Program-made: the position numbers and the translations under genes
Source of the DNA: an uncultured SAR86 cluster bacterium
Lineage (GTDB): Bacteria > Pseudomonadota > Gammaproteobacteria > Magnimaribacterales > Magnimaribacteraceae
Assembly (NCBI GenBank): GCA_902537425.1
Contig: CACBBD010000004.1
Location: 1 to 64,000 of the forward strand
Length of the DNA stretch: 64,000 nucleotides
Direction of reading: 5' to 3'
Notes under the pieces: generated by a model
Database searches by the model: none
What the model was told of the DNA's origin: nothing
What the model saw: the letters and a program-made list of their open reading frames with translations, nothing else
Shown: positions 20,726-32,232 of the stretch, in pieces
Position numbering within the stretch: the first letter of the stretch is position 1
How the letters are laid out: the number at the start of each line of letters is the position of its first letter

Positions 20726-23672
20726 TTGTGCAAATTGTCTTAATCACGTCCGAAGTCATTTTTATTTTCTCTTCTAAAGTATCGTCATTAAAAAAAGATG
20801 TATCAAGATCTTTATTTTTGAAATAAATATTTATTTTGCTATCCATGAAGTTTATTTTTTTAATCGAGTATTCTTCGGCAATTATTCTTAATTCAGCTTG
20901 AAAGAAAAAGTTTTTTAGTTCCTCTGGCAATAATCCAAATCTATTGATCATCTCTATTTGTATATTCTTTAAATCAGCAGAAGACTCAGCCAAAGAAACC
21001 TTGTTGTACATTAATAATCTTACATTTATGTCCGGTAGATAATTTTCAGGAATGAAACAATTTTTATTTAGATTAATCTCTGGCAATTCATCTAGTTTTT
21101 GAAAATCAAGGTCTCCATTCTTAATGAAATCTGACGCTTTCTTTATCATCCTTGTATATAACTCAAGGCCTATGGATTCAAATACACCACTTTGATTTGA
21201 TCCAAGGATTTCTCCAGCTCCCCTTATTTCAAGGTCTTTTAGGGCTAGCAGGAATCCTGCTGACAAAGAGTCTGCGCTCATCAGGGCATCGAATCTTTTG
21301 TCGGCATTCTTCTTATTCATGATATTTCTAGATCTTAAAAAATATGCATAAGCTTGTCTCTCCGCTCTTCCAACACGACCTCTAAGTTGGTGGAGTTGTG
21401 ATAGACCAAATTTATCAGCATCTTCCACAATCAATGTATTTGCATTTGAGACATCAATACCACTCTCTATAATAGTAGAGCACACAAGTATGTCTATTTC
21501 ACCTGCATTAAATTTCAACATAATTTCCTCTATAACATTTGCTTTTAATTGGCCATGAACAACTTCGATAACAAGATCATTAAACTTTTCTTTAAGTCTC
21601 AATCTTCTGTCCTCTATTAATGAGAGATCATTACAAAGGTAATAGACTTGACCACCCCGTAGATTCTCCCTTTGGATGGCTTCAAAGATTAAATTTTCAT
21701 TGAAACTATAAGTAAAAGTCTTAACCGGTAAGCGATCATCTGGCGCTGTTGCAATAATGGATAGATCTTTAAGTTCTGTGAGGGCAAAATTCAATGATCT
21801 CGGAATAGGCGTAGCTGATAAGCTCAAAATATCCAATTCTTCCTTAAGTGATTTGATCTTTTCTTTTTGACGAACTCCAAATCGATGCTCTTCATCAATT
21901 ATTAAGAGCCCAAGATCTTTGAACCTTATATTTCCCTGGATCAGTGCGTGAGTTCCAATTACGATATCAATCTCACCTGAAGCTAGACTATGAACCAACT
22001 TATCTTTCTCTTTTGGAGTTATATTCCTAGATAACGAAGCTATATGCACACCGGTATCTTTGAATCTTTGCTCAAAGCTATCTAGATGTTGAGATGTCAG
22101 TAAAGTTGTTGGAACCAAGATACAAGTTTGTTTGCCATTCAATGCAGATATAAACGCTGCCCTCATTGCAACTTCAGTCTTTCCAAAACCTACTTCTCCA
22201 CAAATTAATCTATCCATCGGTCTTGAGGAATGCATATCCTGTAACACTTCATCGATAGTTCTTTTTTGATCAAAGGTTTCTTCATATGGAAACTTTTTAA
22301 TAAAATTTAAGTATTCATCTTCATATAAATCAAACGAATATCCATTTGCAGCATATCTTTTGGCTTGGACTTCAAGTAATTCTGCTGCAGTATCAAAAGT
22401 TTGCTTGAGAGCTTTATCTTTTCTTTTTTTCCATTTTTTTGAATTAAGTGAGTCAATATCTCTGTCAACCGGACCAAAGTACTTCGAAATCAGATTCATA
22501 TGTTCTATAGGAACAAAGACTTTGCTTTCATCTTTATAAAGAATTTCTAAGCAATCACTAACACCAACAAAAGTTTTCAATTGCTTAAGTCCCAGAAATT
22601 TACCAATACCGTGTGTTAGATGAACAACTAGATCACCTTTATTGGGCATTTTCGAAGAAGAAATATCAGCCTTCTCTTTCCTCTCATTTTGAAGAACATC
22701 ATTTTCAATTATTTCTGAATAATCTGTCTCTATGTCAAAAGTGAGGCTATCTTTTATATTTGTATTGAGTTCATTCATACTCAAAAATAAATCTTCAGGT
22801 GCAAGTAATGGTCGCTTTTGATCATATCTGTATTCTTCATATCTCTGATTTATGAGTTCTTCAAACTCATGACCTTTTTCATTTACATTATCTTGTATGT
22901 AAATTTGATCGGCATATTGCAGAAATGGAATGAAATCAGATTTTGTGCCATAGAATAGAGGAAAGTAAATTTCAGCTCCTTCCGGATGCCTTAAGTTCAT
23001 TATCTTTCTAAATAACTCTGAATCTTCTTCAAAGAGTTCAAACCTTTTTCTCCATTCTTTTTTAAAAATTTCAGCAGAATTCCTATTCAAAGGATATTCA
23101 TATGAGGGTACGAAATTAACATGATTAATTTTCTCGTGAGTAATTTGCGATTCAGGGTTAAATATTCTTAGACTTTCAATTTGATTATTAAAGAATTCAA
23201 TTCTAATAGGCTCTGTCCCGCTAGTAAGAAATATATCCATAACAGATCCTCTTAAAGCATAGTGTCCAGGCAATGATACGAAATCTTCTCTTGTATATCC
23301 GTTTAGGATTATTTCGTTTATTACTGATTCCGGATCGAAAGGATCTCCGACTGACAAATTATTTAGAGGAGATATATGAATTGGTTTGGGCACAGGTGAC
23401 AATAATGTAGCTATTGAGGAAATTAATGTTATTTCTTTTTCTTTTAAATAAGCAGATAAAGTCGATATTCTTCTTGCTCTTGTTATAGGTGCCATCGAGA
23501 AGAAGTCGTAAGGAAGTAATTCAGAGTTTTCTAGAATAAGAACATTGGGTTTATTTAAGAAATTGGCAAATTGAACTGCCGATTGAGAATCTTTAGTAAT
23601 GACTAAATTTTTTTTAGACAGGTCTAATCTCAGATTTAAAATATCCGAGGATGATGTGATCTTTTCTACCAC
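20715..23672 (-). CDS. mfd: Transcription-repair coupling factor Mfd (short form)
   Basis: 985 aa; KGDLVVHLTHGIGKFLGL, LICGEVGFGKTEVAMRAAF, IIDEEHRFGVRQKEKIK, LSATPIPRSLNFAL, HGQL, LRGRVGR. Confidence 0.95.
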   Translation of the reverse strand: MVEKITSSSDILNLRLDLSKKNLVITKDSQSAVQFANFLNKPNVLILENSELLPYDFFSMAPITRARRISTLSAYLKEKEITLISSIATLLSPVPKPIHISPLNNLSVGDPFDPESVINEIILNGYTREDFVSLPGHYALRGSVMDIFLTSGTEPIRIEFFNNQIESLRIFNPESQITHEKINHVNFVPSYEYPLNRNSAEIFKKEWRKRFELFEEDSELFRKIMNLRHPEGAEIYFPLFYGTKSDFIPFLQYADQIYIQDNVNEKGHEFEELINQRYEEYRYDQKRPLLAPEDLFLSMNELNTNIKDSLTFDIETDYSEIIENDVLQNERKEKADISSSKMPNKGDLVVHLTHGIGKFLGLKQLKTFVGVSDCLEILYKDESKVFVPIEHMNLISKYFGPVDRDIDSLNSKKWKKRKDKALKQTFDTAAELLEVQAKRYAANGYSFDLYEDEYLNFIKKFPYEETFDQKRTIDEVLQDMHSSRPMDRLICGEVGFGKTEVAMRAAFISALNGKQTCILVPTTLLTSQHLDSFEQRFKDTGVHIASLSRNITPKEKDKLVHSLASGEIDIVIGTHALIQGNIRFKDLGLLIIDEEHRFGVRQKEKIKSLKEELDILSLSATPIPRSLNFALTELKDLSIIATAPDDRLPVKTFTYSFNENLIFEAIQRENLRGGQVYYLCNDLSLIEDRRLRLKEKFNDLVIEVVHGQLKANVIEEIMLKFNAGEIDILVCSTIIESGIDVSNANTLIVEDADKFGLSQLHQLRGRVGRAERQAYAYFLRSRNIMNKKNADKRFDALMSADSLSAGFLLALKDLEIRGAGEILGSNQSGVFESIGLELYTRMIKKASDFIKNGDLDFQKLDELPEINLNKNCFIPENYLPDINVRLLMYNKVSLAESSADLKNIQIEMINRFGLLPEELKNFFFQAELRIIAEEYSIKKINFMDSKINIYFKNKDLDTSFFNDDTLEEKIKMTSDVIKTICTNAP

Positions 23673-23755
23673 TTATTTATTGGTTTTTTCCTAAAAAAAA
23701 AGCAAATTATATATGGAAGTGTATAATTATTTTTTTTTTATTACATAGGAACAAA

Positions 23756-24949
23756 ATGGACTTAAAATTTTCAGAAGCAGATGTTACTTTTAGAGAAGAA
23801 GTTGTTAACTTTTTAGAGACTGAATATCCGGATGATATCAAAGAGAAACAAGATAAAAGGATTCCTCTGGAAAAAGACGAAATTGTCAGATGGCAACAAA
23901 TTCTAAATAAGAAAGGTTGGTTTGCCATCAACTGGCCAACTGATTATACAAATCAAGAAGAACTTTCTGTCACTCAGAAATACATTCTTCAAGAAGAGCT
24001 AGCAAAAGCAAACACACCGACAACTATTCCATTCGGTGTTGGTATGTGCGCGCCTGTTGTTTATACATTCGGCACCGATGAACAGAAAGAAAAGTTTCTT
24101 CCTTCTATATTAAATAGTGAAGTATGGTGGTGCCAAGGCTATTCTGAACCGGGTTCAGGATCAGATCTCGCTTCTTTAAAAACCAAAGCAGAATTGAAAG
24201 AAGATAAGTATATTGTTAACGGAGCCAAAACTTGGACAACATTGGCTCAACATGCTGATTGGATATTTTGCCTTGTGCGGACCGAAACCACTGACATCAA
24301 GCAAGAAGGAATAAGTTTCCTACTCATCGACATGAAAACACCTGGAATAGAGGTTAAGCCAATAATAACCATTGATGGTTCGCATGAAGTTAATATGGTG
24401 TACTTTGATAACGTTGAGGTGCCTGCTGAAAATCTAGTAGGTGAGCAAGGCCAAGGATGGAATATAGCAAAATTTTTATTAGCTCATGAAAGAAGTGGAA
24501 TAGCTGGTATTGCAGCCTTAAAAAGAGAACTATCTAGACTTAAGGATTTATCATCAGATATACCATTAGGTGAAGGAACATTGCTTGAAGATGTTCAGTT
24601 TAGAAATAAAATTGAAGAAACTGAAATCGAACTTACTGCTACTGAGTTTACCGAGCTTCGAACACTTGCAGCAATGTCTCAAGGTGGCTCTCCTGGTGCA
24701 GAATCTTCCATATTAAAAATTAAAGGCACTGAATTACAACAAACTATTTCAGAGCTTTTCGTTGAAATGTTAGCTTACTACGCTCATCCCTTTTACTTAG
24801 AGAATGAGATTGGTACAAATGAAACAGTTGGACCGGACTATGCAGCGCCTGTAATGCCTCATTATTTAAACTACAGAAAAGTATCTATATATGGCGGAAG
24901 TAATGAAATTCAACGAAATGTCATTTCTAAGGCAATTTTGGGGTTATAA
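23756..24949 (+). CDS. Acyl-CoA dehydrogenase family protein
   Basis: WWCQGYSEPGSGSDLASLKTKAE, YGGSNEIQRNVISKAILGL. Confidence 0.93.
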   Translation: MDLKFSEADVTFREEVVNFLETEYPDDIKEKQDKRIPLEKDEIVRWQQILNKKGWFAINWPTDYTNQEELSVTQKYILQEELAKANTPTTIPFGVGMCAPVVYTFGTDEQKEKFLPSILNSEVWWCQGYSEPGSGSDLASLKTKAELKEDKYIVNGAKTWTTLAQHADWIFCLVRTETTDIKQEGISFLLIDMKTPGIEVKPIITIDGSHEVNMVYFDNVEVPAENLVGEQGQGWNIAKFLLAHERSGIAGIAALKRELSRLKDLSSDIPLGEGTLLEDVQFRNKIEETEIELTATEFTELRTLAAMSQGGSPGAESSILKIKGTELQQTISELFVEMLAYYAHPFYLENEIGTNETVGPDYAAPVMPHYLNYRKVSIYGGSNEIQRNVISKAILGL

Positions 24950-24951
24950 CA

Positions 24952-26079
24952 ATGGATTTTACTTTTAATGAAGAACAAACATTAATTCAAGATCAAGTTG
25001 ATCAGTTTGTTCAAAAAGAATACGACTGGGAAACGAGACAATCTTTATCTAATTCTGATCTAGGATTTGGTGAATCAAACTGGCAAAAGTTTGCTGAACT
25101 AGGTTGGCTAGGTATAAGTGTCTCTGAAGATAGTGGAGGGTTCGGTGGGTCTGCAATTGAGTCCATGCTAATTATGGAGGCTTTTGGAAAAGGACTCGTA
25201 GTAGAGCCATTTTTAGAAACTATGATCATGGCCGGAAGCCTTATTGATGATCATGGTTCTGATGAACAAAAGTCATCCATTCTAGAGCCTGCAATTTCAG
25301 GAGAAATGCATCTTGCTTTAGCATATGCAGAACCACAAAGCAGATTCAATTTATCAGATGTTGTTACAGAGGCTAAATCTGAGGGTGAAAATTATATTTT
25401 GAATGGATACAAGTCAGTAGTCATGAACGGTCCTTCTGCTAATAAAATCATTATCTCAGCAAGAACTTCTAGCTCTCAATTAGACGAAAATGGTATAACT
25501 TTATTTATAGTGGATTCTGATTCTAAAGGATTGTCGAAAACAAATTATAAAACTGTAGATGGAAGAAGAGCATCAGATCTAACCATAGAAAATGTTTCTG
25601 TTTCAAAAGACAACATTATAGGTAATTTAGATTCAGGTTTTGAGATTTTAGATTCTGCCATTGATAAAGCGATTCTTGCAATTTCAGCAGAGGCTGTAGG
25701 CGCGATGGAGGTTCTTTATAAAACAACAGTGGAATATACAAAAACCAGAGAACAATTCGGTACTCCAATAGGTAAATTCCAAGTTTTGCAACATAGAATG
25801 GTGGATATGTTCATGGAGTATGAACAATGTAAGTCTCTCCTCTACATGGCAACTATGAAACATGAAGAAGGAGCTTCTGATGCAAAAAAAGCTATATCAG
25901 GCCTAAAATATCAAGTCGGTAAAGCTGGTAAATTTATAGGTCAACAAGCTGTGCAACTTCATGGTGGTATGGGTGTTACTGATGAGTTAAATGTGGGACA
26001 TTACTTTAAAAGGCTCACAACTGTAGGGACGATTTTTGGTAATACAGATTACCACCTCAAAAAATATACCTCTCTTTAG
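24952..26079 (+). CDS. Acyl-CoA dehydrogenase family protein
   Basis: MDFTFNEEQTLIQDQVDQFV, YTKTREQFGTPIGKFQVLQHRMVDM, QLHGGMGVTDELNVGHYFKRL. Confidence 0.93.
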   Translation: MDFTFNEEQTLIQDQVDQFVQKEYDWETRQSLSNSDLGFGESNWQKFAELGWLGISVSEDSGGFGGSAIESMLIMEAFGKGLVVEPFLETMIMAGSLIDDHGSDEQKSSILEPAISGEMHLALAYAEPQSRFNLSDVVTEAKSEGENYILNGYKSVVMNGPSANKIIISARTSSSQLDENGITLFIVDSDSKGLSKTNYKTVDGRRASDLTIENVSVSKDNIIGNLDSGFEILDSAIDKAILAISAEAVGAMEVLYKTTVEYTKTREQFGTPIGKFQVLQHRMVDMFMEYEQCKSLLYMATMKHEEGASDAKKAISGLKYQVGKAGKFIGQQAVQLHGGMGVTDELNVGHYFKRLTTVGTIFGNTDYHLKKYTSL

Positions 26080-27561
26080 ATGAAAAAAAATCAGCCCGAT
26101 CAAAGGACTCGTCCTGAGCTTCCAAAAGATCCTTTTGGCGACTTTCAATATAGACAAGCATTAGCAGAAGAGATGCTTCCTATGATTGGAAGAATCTATA
26201 GAGACAATGTCCATCTTCTTTTATATGGAAAGCCACTGGTGAACTTATCAGTTTCAGAAATTATGAATGCTCATAGATTTGTAAGAGAAACCGAAAACAA
26301 TGAGATGAGTGAATTTGAAACCTATCAAGTCATTGTAGCTCTTAGTGATCTAGAATTAGGACCGGCTGAAGTTGACATTGGAATTATTGCTGCAGCATAC
26401 CTGTTTGATGATAAGGATCTCTCTATCGAAGATTTCGTAAAAGAATCGGTAAATGATTTGATTGGCACTAAAGGATCAATATTGGAACAAGCGCAGGATG
26501 TTGTTCTTTATGGTTTTGGAAGAATAGGAAGATTGTTAACAAGAATGTTAATTCAAGATTCTGGTGGAGGAGATAATCTAAGGTTGCGAGCAATAGTAGT
26601 TAGAAAAGCTGTCGATGATGACATCATTAAAAGAGCAAATCTAATGAGAACTGATTCTGTTCATGGTCCCTTCAAAGGAACAATTCGTGTTATAGAAGAA
26701 GAGAACAAATTAATCATAAATGGTAATGAAGTAAAAATAATTTATGCCAACGATCCTTCGGAGATTGACTATACTGACTTCGGCATAAATAAAGCTTTAT
26801 TGATTGATAATACTGGAGTCTGGAGAACAAAAGAAGGTTTAAATACTCATTTAAGTTGCAATGGAATTTCTAAGGTACTGCTTACTGCCCCAGCAAAAGA
26901 AGGTATAAAAAACATTGTTCATGGTATAAACAACGAAATTATAGATAATGATGAAATCTTAGGGGCTGCTTCATGTACAACGAATGCTATAGTTCCAACT
27001 TTAAAGGTCCTAAATGATGAGTTTAATATTATCTCAGGTCACATCGAGAGCGTACATTCCTACACTAATGATCAGAATCTAATAGATAATTTCCACAAAA
27101 AAGCTCGAAGAGGAAGGAGTGCAGCCCTTAACATGGTGATTACTGAAACTGGAGCGGGAAAAGCAGTAGGTCAGGTGCTTCCTGAACTTATAGGCAAATT
27201 GACAGCAAATGCTGTAAGAGTTCCTACTCCAAATGTATCTCTCGCAATAATGAATCTTCAACTAGGTAAAGAAACTTCATTAGAAGAGCTCAATAACTTC
27301 CTTAGACAACAGGCGTTTCATTCAGATTTAAAAGAACAGATAGGTTTTACAAATTCTCCAGAAGTTGTTTCTACAGATTTTGTAGGGGATAGGCATGCGG
27401 GCATAATTGATTCAGCTGCGACAATCGTAAATGGAGATAAATGTGTTCTTTACGTTTGGTATGACAATGAGTTTGGATATACCGCACAACTTTTGGGATT
27501 GGCAAAAGAGATGGTCGGATTAACTTATCAACGATATCCAAATTTTAGCGAAACATCCTAG
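26080..27561 (+). CDS. Glyceraldehyde-3-phosphate dehydrogenase (long, N-terminally extended form)
   Basis: VLYGFGRIGRLLTRML, GAASCTTNAIVPTLKVLND, HSYTNDQNLIDNFHKKARRGRSAALNMV, YVWYDNEFGYTAQ; ~130 aa N-terminal extension. Confidence 0.93.
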   Translation: MKKNQPDQRTRPELPKDPFGDFQYRQALAEEMLPMIGRIYRDNVHLLLYGKPLVNLSVSEIMNAHRFVRETENNEMSEFETYQVIVALSDLELGPAEVDIGIIAAAYLFDDKDLSIEDFVKESVNDLIGTKGSILEQAQDVVLYGFGRIGRLLTRMLIQDSGGGDNLRLRAIVVRKAVDDDIIKRANLMRTDSVHGPFKGTIRVIEEENKLIINGNEVKIIYANDPSEIDYTDFGINKALLIDNTGVWRTKEGLNTHLSCNGISKVLLTAPAKEGIKNIVHGINNEIIDNDEILGAASCTTNAIVPTLKVLNDEFNIISGHIESVHSYTNDQNLIDNFHKKARRGRSAALNMVITETGAGKAVGQVLPELIGKLTANAVRVPTPNVSLAIMNLQLGKETSLEELNNFLRQQAFHSDLKEQIGFTNSPEVVSTDFVGDRHAGIIDSAATIVNGDKCVLYVWYDNEFGYTAQLLGLAKEMVGLTYQRYPNFSETS

Positions 27562-27630
27562 TAAATTAGACCTCAGATCATTATAATACCTCCGCGCTCT
27601 AGGGTACTTTTCCCATACATCAAATAGGGA

Positions 27631-28983
27631 ATGATTAGAATAAAAAAAGGTTTAGATATACCCATATACGGCTCACCTGCCGAAGATATAGTTGACTCCA
27701 AAAAAAGCAGATCTGTTGCTATTTTGGGGAGCGACTATATAGGCATGAAACCCACTATGTTAGTTGAAGAAGGTGATATTGTAAAAATAGGACAACCTCT
27801 CTTTGAAGATAAGAAAAATCCAGGAGTTATTGTTACATCGCCAGCAGGTGGTAGGGTTGAAGCAATAAACCGTGGAGATAGAAGGGTCTTACAGTCAATT
27901 GTCATAGAAATTTCTCAAGCAGAAGATTCTATTCAGTTTGATAATTTTACAGTCGATACTTTAACAAACTGTTCTTCAGATGTTATCAGAGACCAGCTTA
28001 TAGAGTCTGGAATGTGGACATCCTTTAGAACTAGACCTTACAGCAAGGTTCCAACTGTAAAATCATTACCTGCTAACATATTTATTTCAGCTATTGATAC
28101 TCAACCTTTAAGTCCTAATCCTGAAACAATTATTAACTTGAGTAAAGAAGATTTTGACTTTGGGCTTTTGGTTCTAAAACAATTAGTTGAGTGTCCAATT
28201 CATCTCTCTGTTTCTAATAATTCTTCACTTGAAATACAAGAAGATGACCAACTTAAAAAACATATATTCTCTGGTCCACATCCTGCTGGGCTCGTAGGGA
28301 CTCACATGCATTTTATTTCTCCTGCTTCTTTAACCAATGTTAATTGGACTATTGGTTATCAAGATATTATTGCGATTGGAAAGTTGTTTAAGTCTGGGTA
28401 CATTGATAACGATAGAATAGTTTCTTTGGCTGGACCTCAAGTAAATAGTCCGAGCTACATTAAAACAAGACTTGGAGCTTCTACAGATGAAATAACAGCC
28501 GGAGAACTGACACAGAGAGAAAATAGAATTATTTCAGGATCAATCATATCTGGAAGAGAAGCTATCGGCCCCTTTGCTTATTTAGGGAGATACCATAATC
28601 AAATTTCAGTAATAGCTGAGCCTAATTCCAAAGATAGAGAGTTTATGAACTGGCTCACTCCTGGTCCAAGAAAATTTTCAAAGATGCCAGTATTTCTCTC
28701 TTCCTTATTCCCCAAGAAAGTTTTTAAATTTAAAGCTTTAATGAATGGTTCAGACCGTCCTATAGTGCCAATTGGCTCATATGAAGAAGTTTTACCATTC
28801 AACATGCTGCCAATAATGCTTCTTAGAAACATTGTTTTATTGGATACAGAAAAATTACAAGCATTAGGGGGACTAGAGTTAGATGAAGAAGATCTTTCTT
28901 TATGTAGCTATATTTGCCCAGGAAAATATGATTTTGGCTCTTTATTAAGAGCTGGACTTACCAAAATTGAGGTTGAAGGATAG
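27631..28983 (+). CDS. nqrA: Na+-translocating NADH:quinone reductase subunit A
   Basis: MIRIKKGLDIPIYG, first gene of a complete nqr cluster. Confidence 0.95.
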   Translation: MIRIKKGLDIPIYGSPAEDIVDSKKSRSVAILGSDYIGMKPTMLVEEGDIVKIGQPLFEDKKNPGVIVTSPAGGRVEAINRGDRRVLQSIVIEISQAEDSIQFDNFTVDTLTNCSSDVIRDQLIESGMWTSFRTRPYSKVPTVKSLPANIFISAIDTQPLSPNPETIINLSKEDFDFGLLVLKQLVECPIHLSVSNNSSLEIQEDDQLKKHIFSGPHPAGLVGTHMHFISPASLTNVNWTIGYQDIIAIGKLFKSGYIDNDRIVSLAGPQVNSPSYIKTRLGASTDEITAGELTQRENRIISGSIISGREAIGPFAYLGRYHNQISVIAEPNSKDREFMNWLTPGPRKFSKMPVFLSSLFPKKVFKFKALMNGSDRPIVPIGSYEEVLPFNMLPIMLLRNIVLLDTEKLQALGGLELDEEDLSLCSYICPGKYDFGSLLRAGLTKIEVEG

Positions 28984-30189
28984 ATGAAACCATTAAGAAA
29001 ATTTCTAGATGGTTTAAAACCTAGGTTCACTAGTGGGGGTTCTTTAGAAAAATACTTTCCCTTATATGATGTTGTTGAGAATCTTTTTTATTCTTCGGAC
29101 AAAAGAACTTTTGGATCTGTTCATGTAAGAGATAGTGTAGATCTACAAAAAGTTATGGTTGTGGTTTGGATGGCTACATTTCCTGCCATGTTCTATGGTA
29201 TGTATAACTTGGGATATCAGTCACTCGCTGCTTTTGAAGAGCTGGGAACTATAAACAAAGATGATTGGCACTTCTTTTTTATAGACATATTTTGCAACTA
29301 TGATCCTAAAAGTATAGTGGACTGTATTTGGTTTGGAGCATGCTATTTCATACCTATTTACCTTGTTACCTTTATAGTAGGAATAGCATGGGAAGTAGTA
29401 TTTGCTATTTTCAGAGGACATGAAATCAATGAAGGTGCTTTTGTAACAACTGTTTTATTCGCATTATGTTGTCCTCCCGATGCTCCCCTGTGGCAAGTGG
29501 CAGTTGGAATAAGTTTTGGTATCGTTGTTGCAAAAGAAATATTCGGAGGCACAGGAAAAAACTTTCTAAATCCCGCTTTAGCTGGAAGAGCATTTCTTTA
29601 TTTTGCCTACCCAGTAGATTGGTCTGGCGATTCTGTTTGGGTTGCAGTTGACGGTTATAGCTCACCAACAATATTAGGAATAGGAGCGCAAGAAGGTCTT
29701 AATGGAATACAGTCTCAATATTCATGGAGCGACGCATTTTTTGGCTCAATACCAGGTTCAATAGGTGAAACTTCAACTTTGTTTATTCTTATAGGTTTGA
29801 TAGTTCTCCTGTATACAAGGATTGCTTCATGGCGGATTATTGCCGGAGTCTTACTAGGAACATTCTTAACATCAGAATTATTTAATTTAATTGGTTCAGA
29901 TAGCAATCCAATGTTTTCATTGCCTTTTCACTGGCACTTAGTAATTGGAGGCTTCGCTTTCGGTCTTACATTTATGGCTGTCGAGCCAGTTTCTGGTTCT
30001 CATACAAATTTAGGTAGATGGTATTACGGAATTTTAATTGGAGTAATGGTGGTATTGATAAGGGTTGTTAATCCAGCTTATCCAGAAGGTATGATGCTGG
30101 CAATTTTATTTGCAAATTTATTTGCGCCACTTATTGATCATTTTGTTCAAGAGAGAAATATCAAACAAAGATTGAGGAGGGCAAACTAA
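28984..30189 (+). CDS. nqrB: Na+-translocating NADH:quinone reductase subunit B
   Basis: RnfD/NqrB membrane protein with [15 protein letters not shown] and [19 protein letters not shown] (FMN attachment region). Confidence 0.95.
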   Translation: MKPLRKFLDGLKPRFTSGGSLEKYFPLYDVVENLFYSSDKRTFGSVHVRDSVDLQKVMVVVWMATFPAMFYGMYNLGYQSLAAFEELGTINKDDWHFFFIDIFCNYDPKSIVDCIWFGACYFIPIYLVTFIVGIAWEVVFAIFRGHEINEGAFVTTVLFALCCPPDAPLWQVAVGISFGIVVAKEIFGGTGKNFLNPALAGRAFLYFAYPVDWSGDSVWVAVDGYSSPTILGIGAQEGLNGIQSQYSWSDAFFGSIPGSIGETSTLFILIGLIVLLYTRIASWRIIAGVLLGTFLTSELFNLIGSDSNPMFSLPFHWHLVIGGFAFGLTFMAVEPVSGSHTNLGRWYYGILIGVMVVLIRVVNPAYPEGMMLAILFANLFAPLIDHFVQERNIKQRLRRAN

Positions 30190-30971
30190 TGAACAATAAC
30201 GATACAATCAGAAAAACTCTTATTGTTGCTGTCTCACTATGCCTTGTTTGTTCTGCTTTAATTTCTTTTTCAGCCGTTGAACTTAGAGATCTTCAAGAAG
30301 CTAACAAGACACTTGATAAACAAAGTAAGATACTTTCTGCTGCTGGTTTGCTTGACGATGAAACTGATGTAACTGAGCTCTTTCAGTCTATAGAAGCACG
30401 AATAGTTAATCTAGAAACTGGTGAGTTTGATTCTGAAATTAGTTTAACTGAATATGAAGAAAGTGCATTTTCTAGAAATCCAGCTACTTCTATTGAACTG
30501 ACCTCTGAAAATGATATTGCACTTCTAAAAAGACGTGAAAATTTCCAAACAGTTTATCTTCACTATAATGTAGATTCTTTAAACGCAGTTATTTTGCCTG
30601 TAAGAGGCTATGGATTATGGGGAACAATGAAGGGCTACCTAGCTCTTGAACCAGATCTTAAAACAATTATTGGATTAGAGTTCTTTGATCACAAAGAAAC
30701 GCCTGGTCTTGGTGGTGAGATAGATAATCCTAAGTGGAAATCTATATGGAAGGGAAAAGAAGTTTATTCTGATTCCGGAGATATCCTTATTTCTGTAATA
30801 AAAGGTTCCGTTGATAAAAGTAGTACTCTTGCAAAATATCAAGTAGATGGTTTATCTGGTGCAACCATTACAAGTAACGGAGTTACAAATTTACTTTCTT
30901 TTTGGCTTGGTGATATGGGTTACGGGCCTCTAATAGACCGACTAAAGCAGAGTGAGGTTAAAGATGTCTAA
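30189..30971 (+). CDS. nqrC: Na+-translocating NADH:quinone reductase subunit C
   Basis: [46 protein letters not shown] (SGAT FMN site). Confidence 0.95.
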   Translation: MNNNDTIRKTLIVAVSLCLVCSALISFSAVELRDLQEANKTLDKQSKILSAAGLLDDETDVTELFQSIEARIVNLETGEFDSEISLTEYEESAFSRNPATSIELTSENDIALLKRRENFQTVYLHYNVDSLNAVILPVRGYGLWGTMKGYLALEPDLKTIIGLEFFDHKETPGLGGEIDNPKWKSIWKGKEVYSDSGDILISVIKGSVDKSSTLAKYQVDGLSGATITSNGVTNLLSFWLGDMGYGPLIDRLKQSEVKDV

Positions 30972-31632
30972 AGCAAAAGAAGTTTTACTCAATCCTATCT
31001 TTAATGACAATCCTATTGCATTGCAAATCTTAGGCATTTGTTCTGCTCTTGCTGTAACGGGTAACCTCTACATCACATTAATAATGTGTGTTGCTCTAAC
31101 AACTGTTGTAACCTTATCTAACCTTTTTGTATCTCTAATAAGAAATCATATCCCAACAAATATTAGAATCATTGTACAGATATCTATAATAGCTACACTC
31201 GTCATGCTTGTAGATGAAGTCCTTCAAGCTTTCGATTATGAGAGTAGTAAGACATTGTCTGTATTTGTTGGTTTGATCGTTACTAATTGTATAGTTATGG
31301 GTAGAGCAGAAGCCTTTGCTATGAAGAATGGACCATTGATGAGTGCAATTGATGGTTTTGGTAATGGACTTGGTTACAGTGTCATCTTAATTGTTATTGC
31401 TATCATAAGAGAATTCGTGGGCGCTGGAACATTCTATGGAATCGAAATAATGCCTCTGACAACCAATGGTGGATGGTATCTTGCAAACAACTTTTTCTTA
31501 ACTCCAGCAAGTTCTTTTTTCATTATAGGATTTACTATATGGGCACTCAGACAATGGAAAACAGAACAAATAGAAGAGCCAGAATTTAAGATATCTAAAA
31601 ATAGTCTTGAAGGTGAAAAGGGAGCAGCTTAA
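30964..31632 (+). CDS. nqrD: Na+-translocating NADH:quinone reductase subunit D
   Basis: [35 protein letters not shown] at 30964 preferred over GTG at 30952. Confidence 0.94.
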   Translation: MSKAKEVLLNPIFNDNPIALQILGICSALAVTGNLYITLIMCVALTTVVTLSNLFVSLIRNHIPTNIRIIVQISIIATLVMLVDEVLQAFDYESSKTLSVFVGLIVTNCIVMGRAEAFAMKNGPLMSAIDGFGNGLGYSVILIVIAIIREFVGAGTFYGIEIMPLTTNGGWYLANNFFLTPASSFFIIGFTIWALRQWKTEQIEEPEFKISKNSLEGEKGAA

Positions 31633-32231
31633 TGCTAGAAGCATATCTTAGTATTTTTATTAAAGCTGTCTTCATTGAGAATATAGCAATCAACTTTTTT
31701 CTTGGCATGTGTACTTTTCTTGCCATTTCTAAAAGAATCCAACCTGCGATTGGTTTGGGAATTGCTGTTATTGTCGTACTGGGACTTGCAGTGCCGATAA
31801 ATAATCTAATTTTTAATTATTTCTTAAAAGCAGATGCACTCTTTCCCGGGTCAGATTTACATTTCGTAGGACTCATATGTTACATAGGAATTATTGCGGC
31901 TTTAGTACAAATACTAGAAATGTTTTTAGATCGTTATATACCAGCTCTTTATAACGCACTCGGTGTATTTTTGCCGTTGATCACAGTTAACTGTGCAATT
32001 CTAGGTGGAGTACTTTTTTCTATTGAAAGAAACTTAGAATTTACTGAAAGCATAGTTTATGGACTAGGAGCTGGAACTGGTTGGGCTCTTGCTATTGTAG
32101 CTTTAGCAGGGATAACAGAGAGGTTAAAATATGCCGATATACCTGAAGGTCTTCAGGGGTTAGGTATAACTTTCATAACAGTAGGATTAATGTGTTTCGG
32201 TTTTTTATCATTCGGAGGAATATCTTTATAA
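31632..32231 (+). CDS. nqrE: Na+-translocating NADH:quinone reductase subunit E
   Basis: [43 protein letters not shown]. Confidence 0.95.
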   Translation: MLEAYLSIFIKAVFIENIAINFFLGMCTFLAISKRIQPAIGLGIAVIVVLGLAVPINNLIFNYFLKADALFPGSDLHFVGLICYIGIIAALVQILEMFLDRYIPALYNALGVFLPLITVNCAILGGVLFSIERNLEFTESIVYGLGAGTGWALAIVALAGITERLKYADIPEGLQGLGITFITVGLMCFGFLSFGGISL

Positions 32232-32232
32232 A

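Noticed and set aside
23722-23727. TATAAT upstream of the acyl-CoA dehydrogenase gene
   Set aside because: No acceptable -35 at normal spacing in an AT-rich stretch; not reported as a promoter.
29358-29906. Cluster of short antisense/alternative ORFs in nqrB
   Set aside because: All overlap the well-supported nqrB reading frame.
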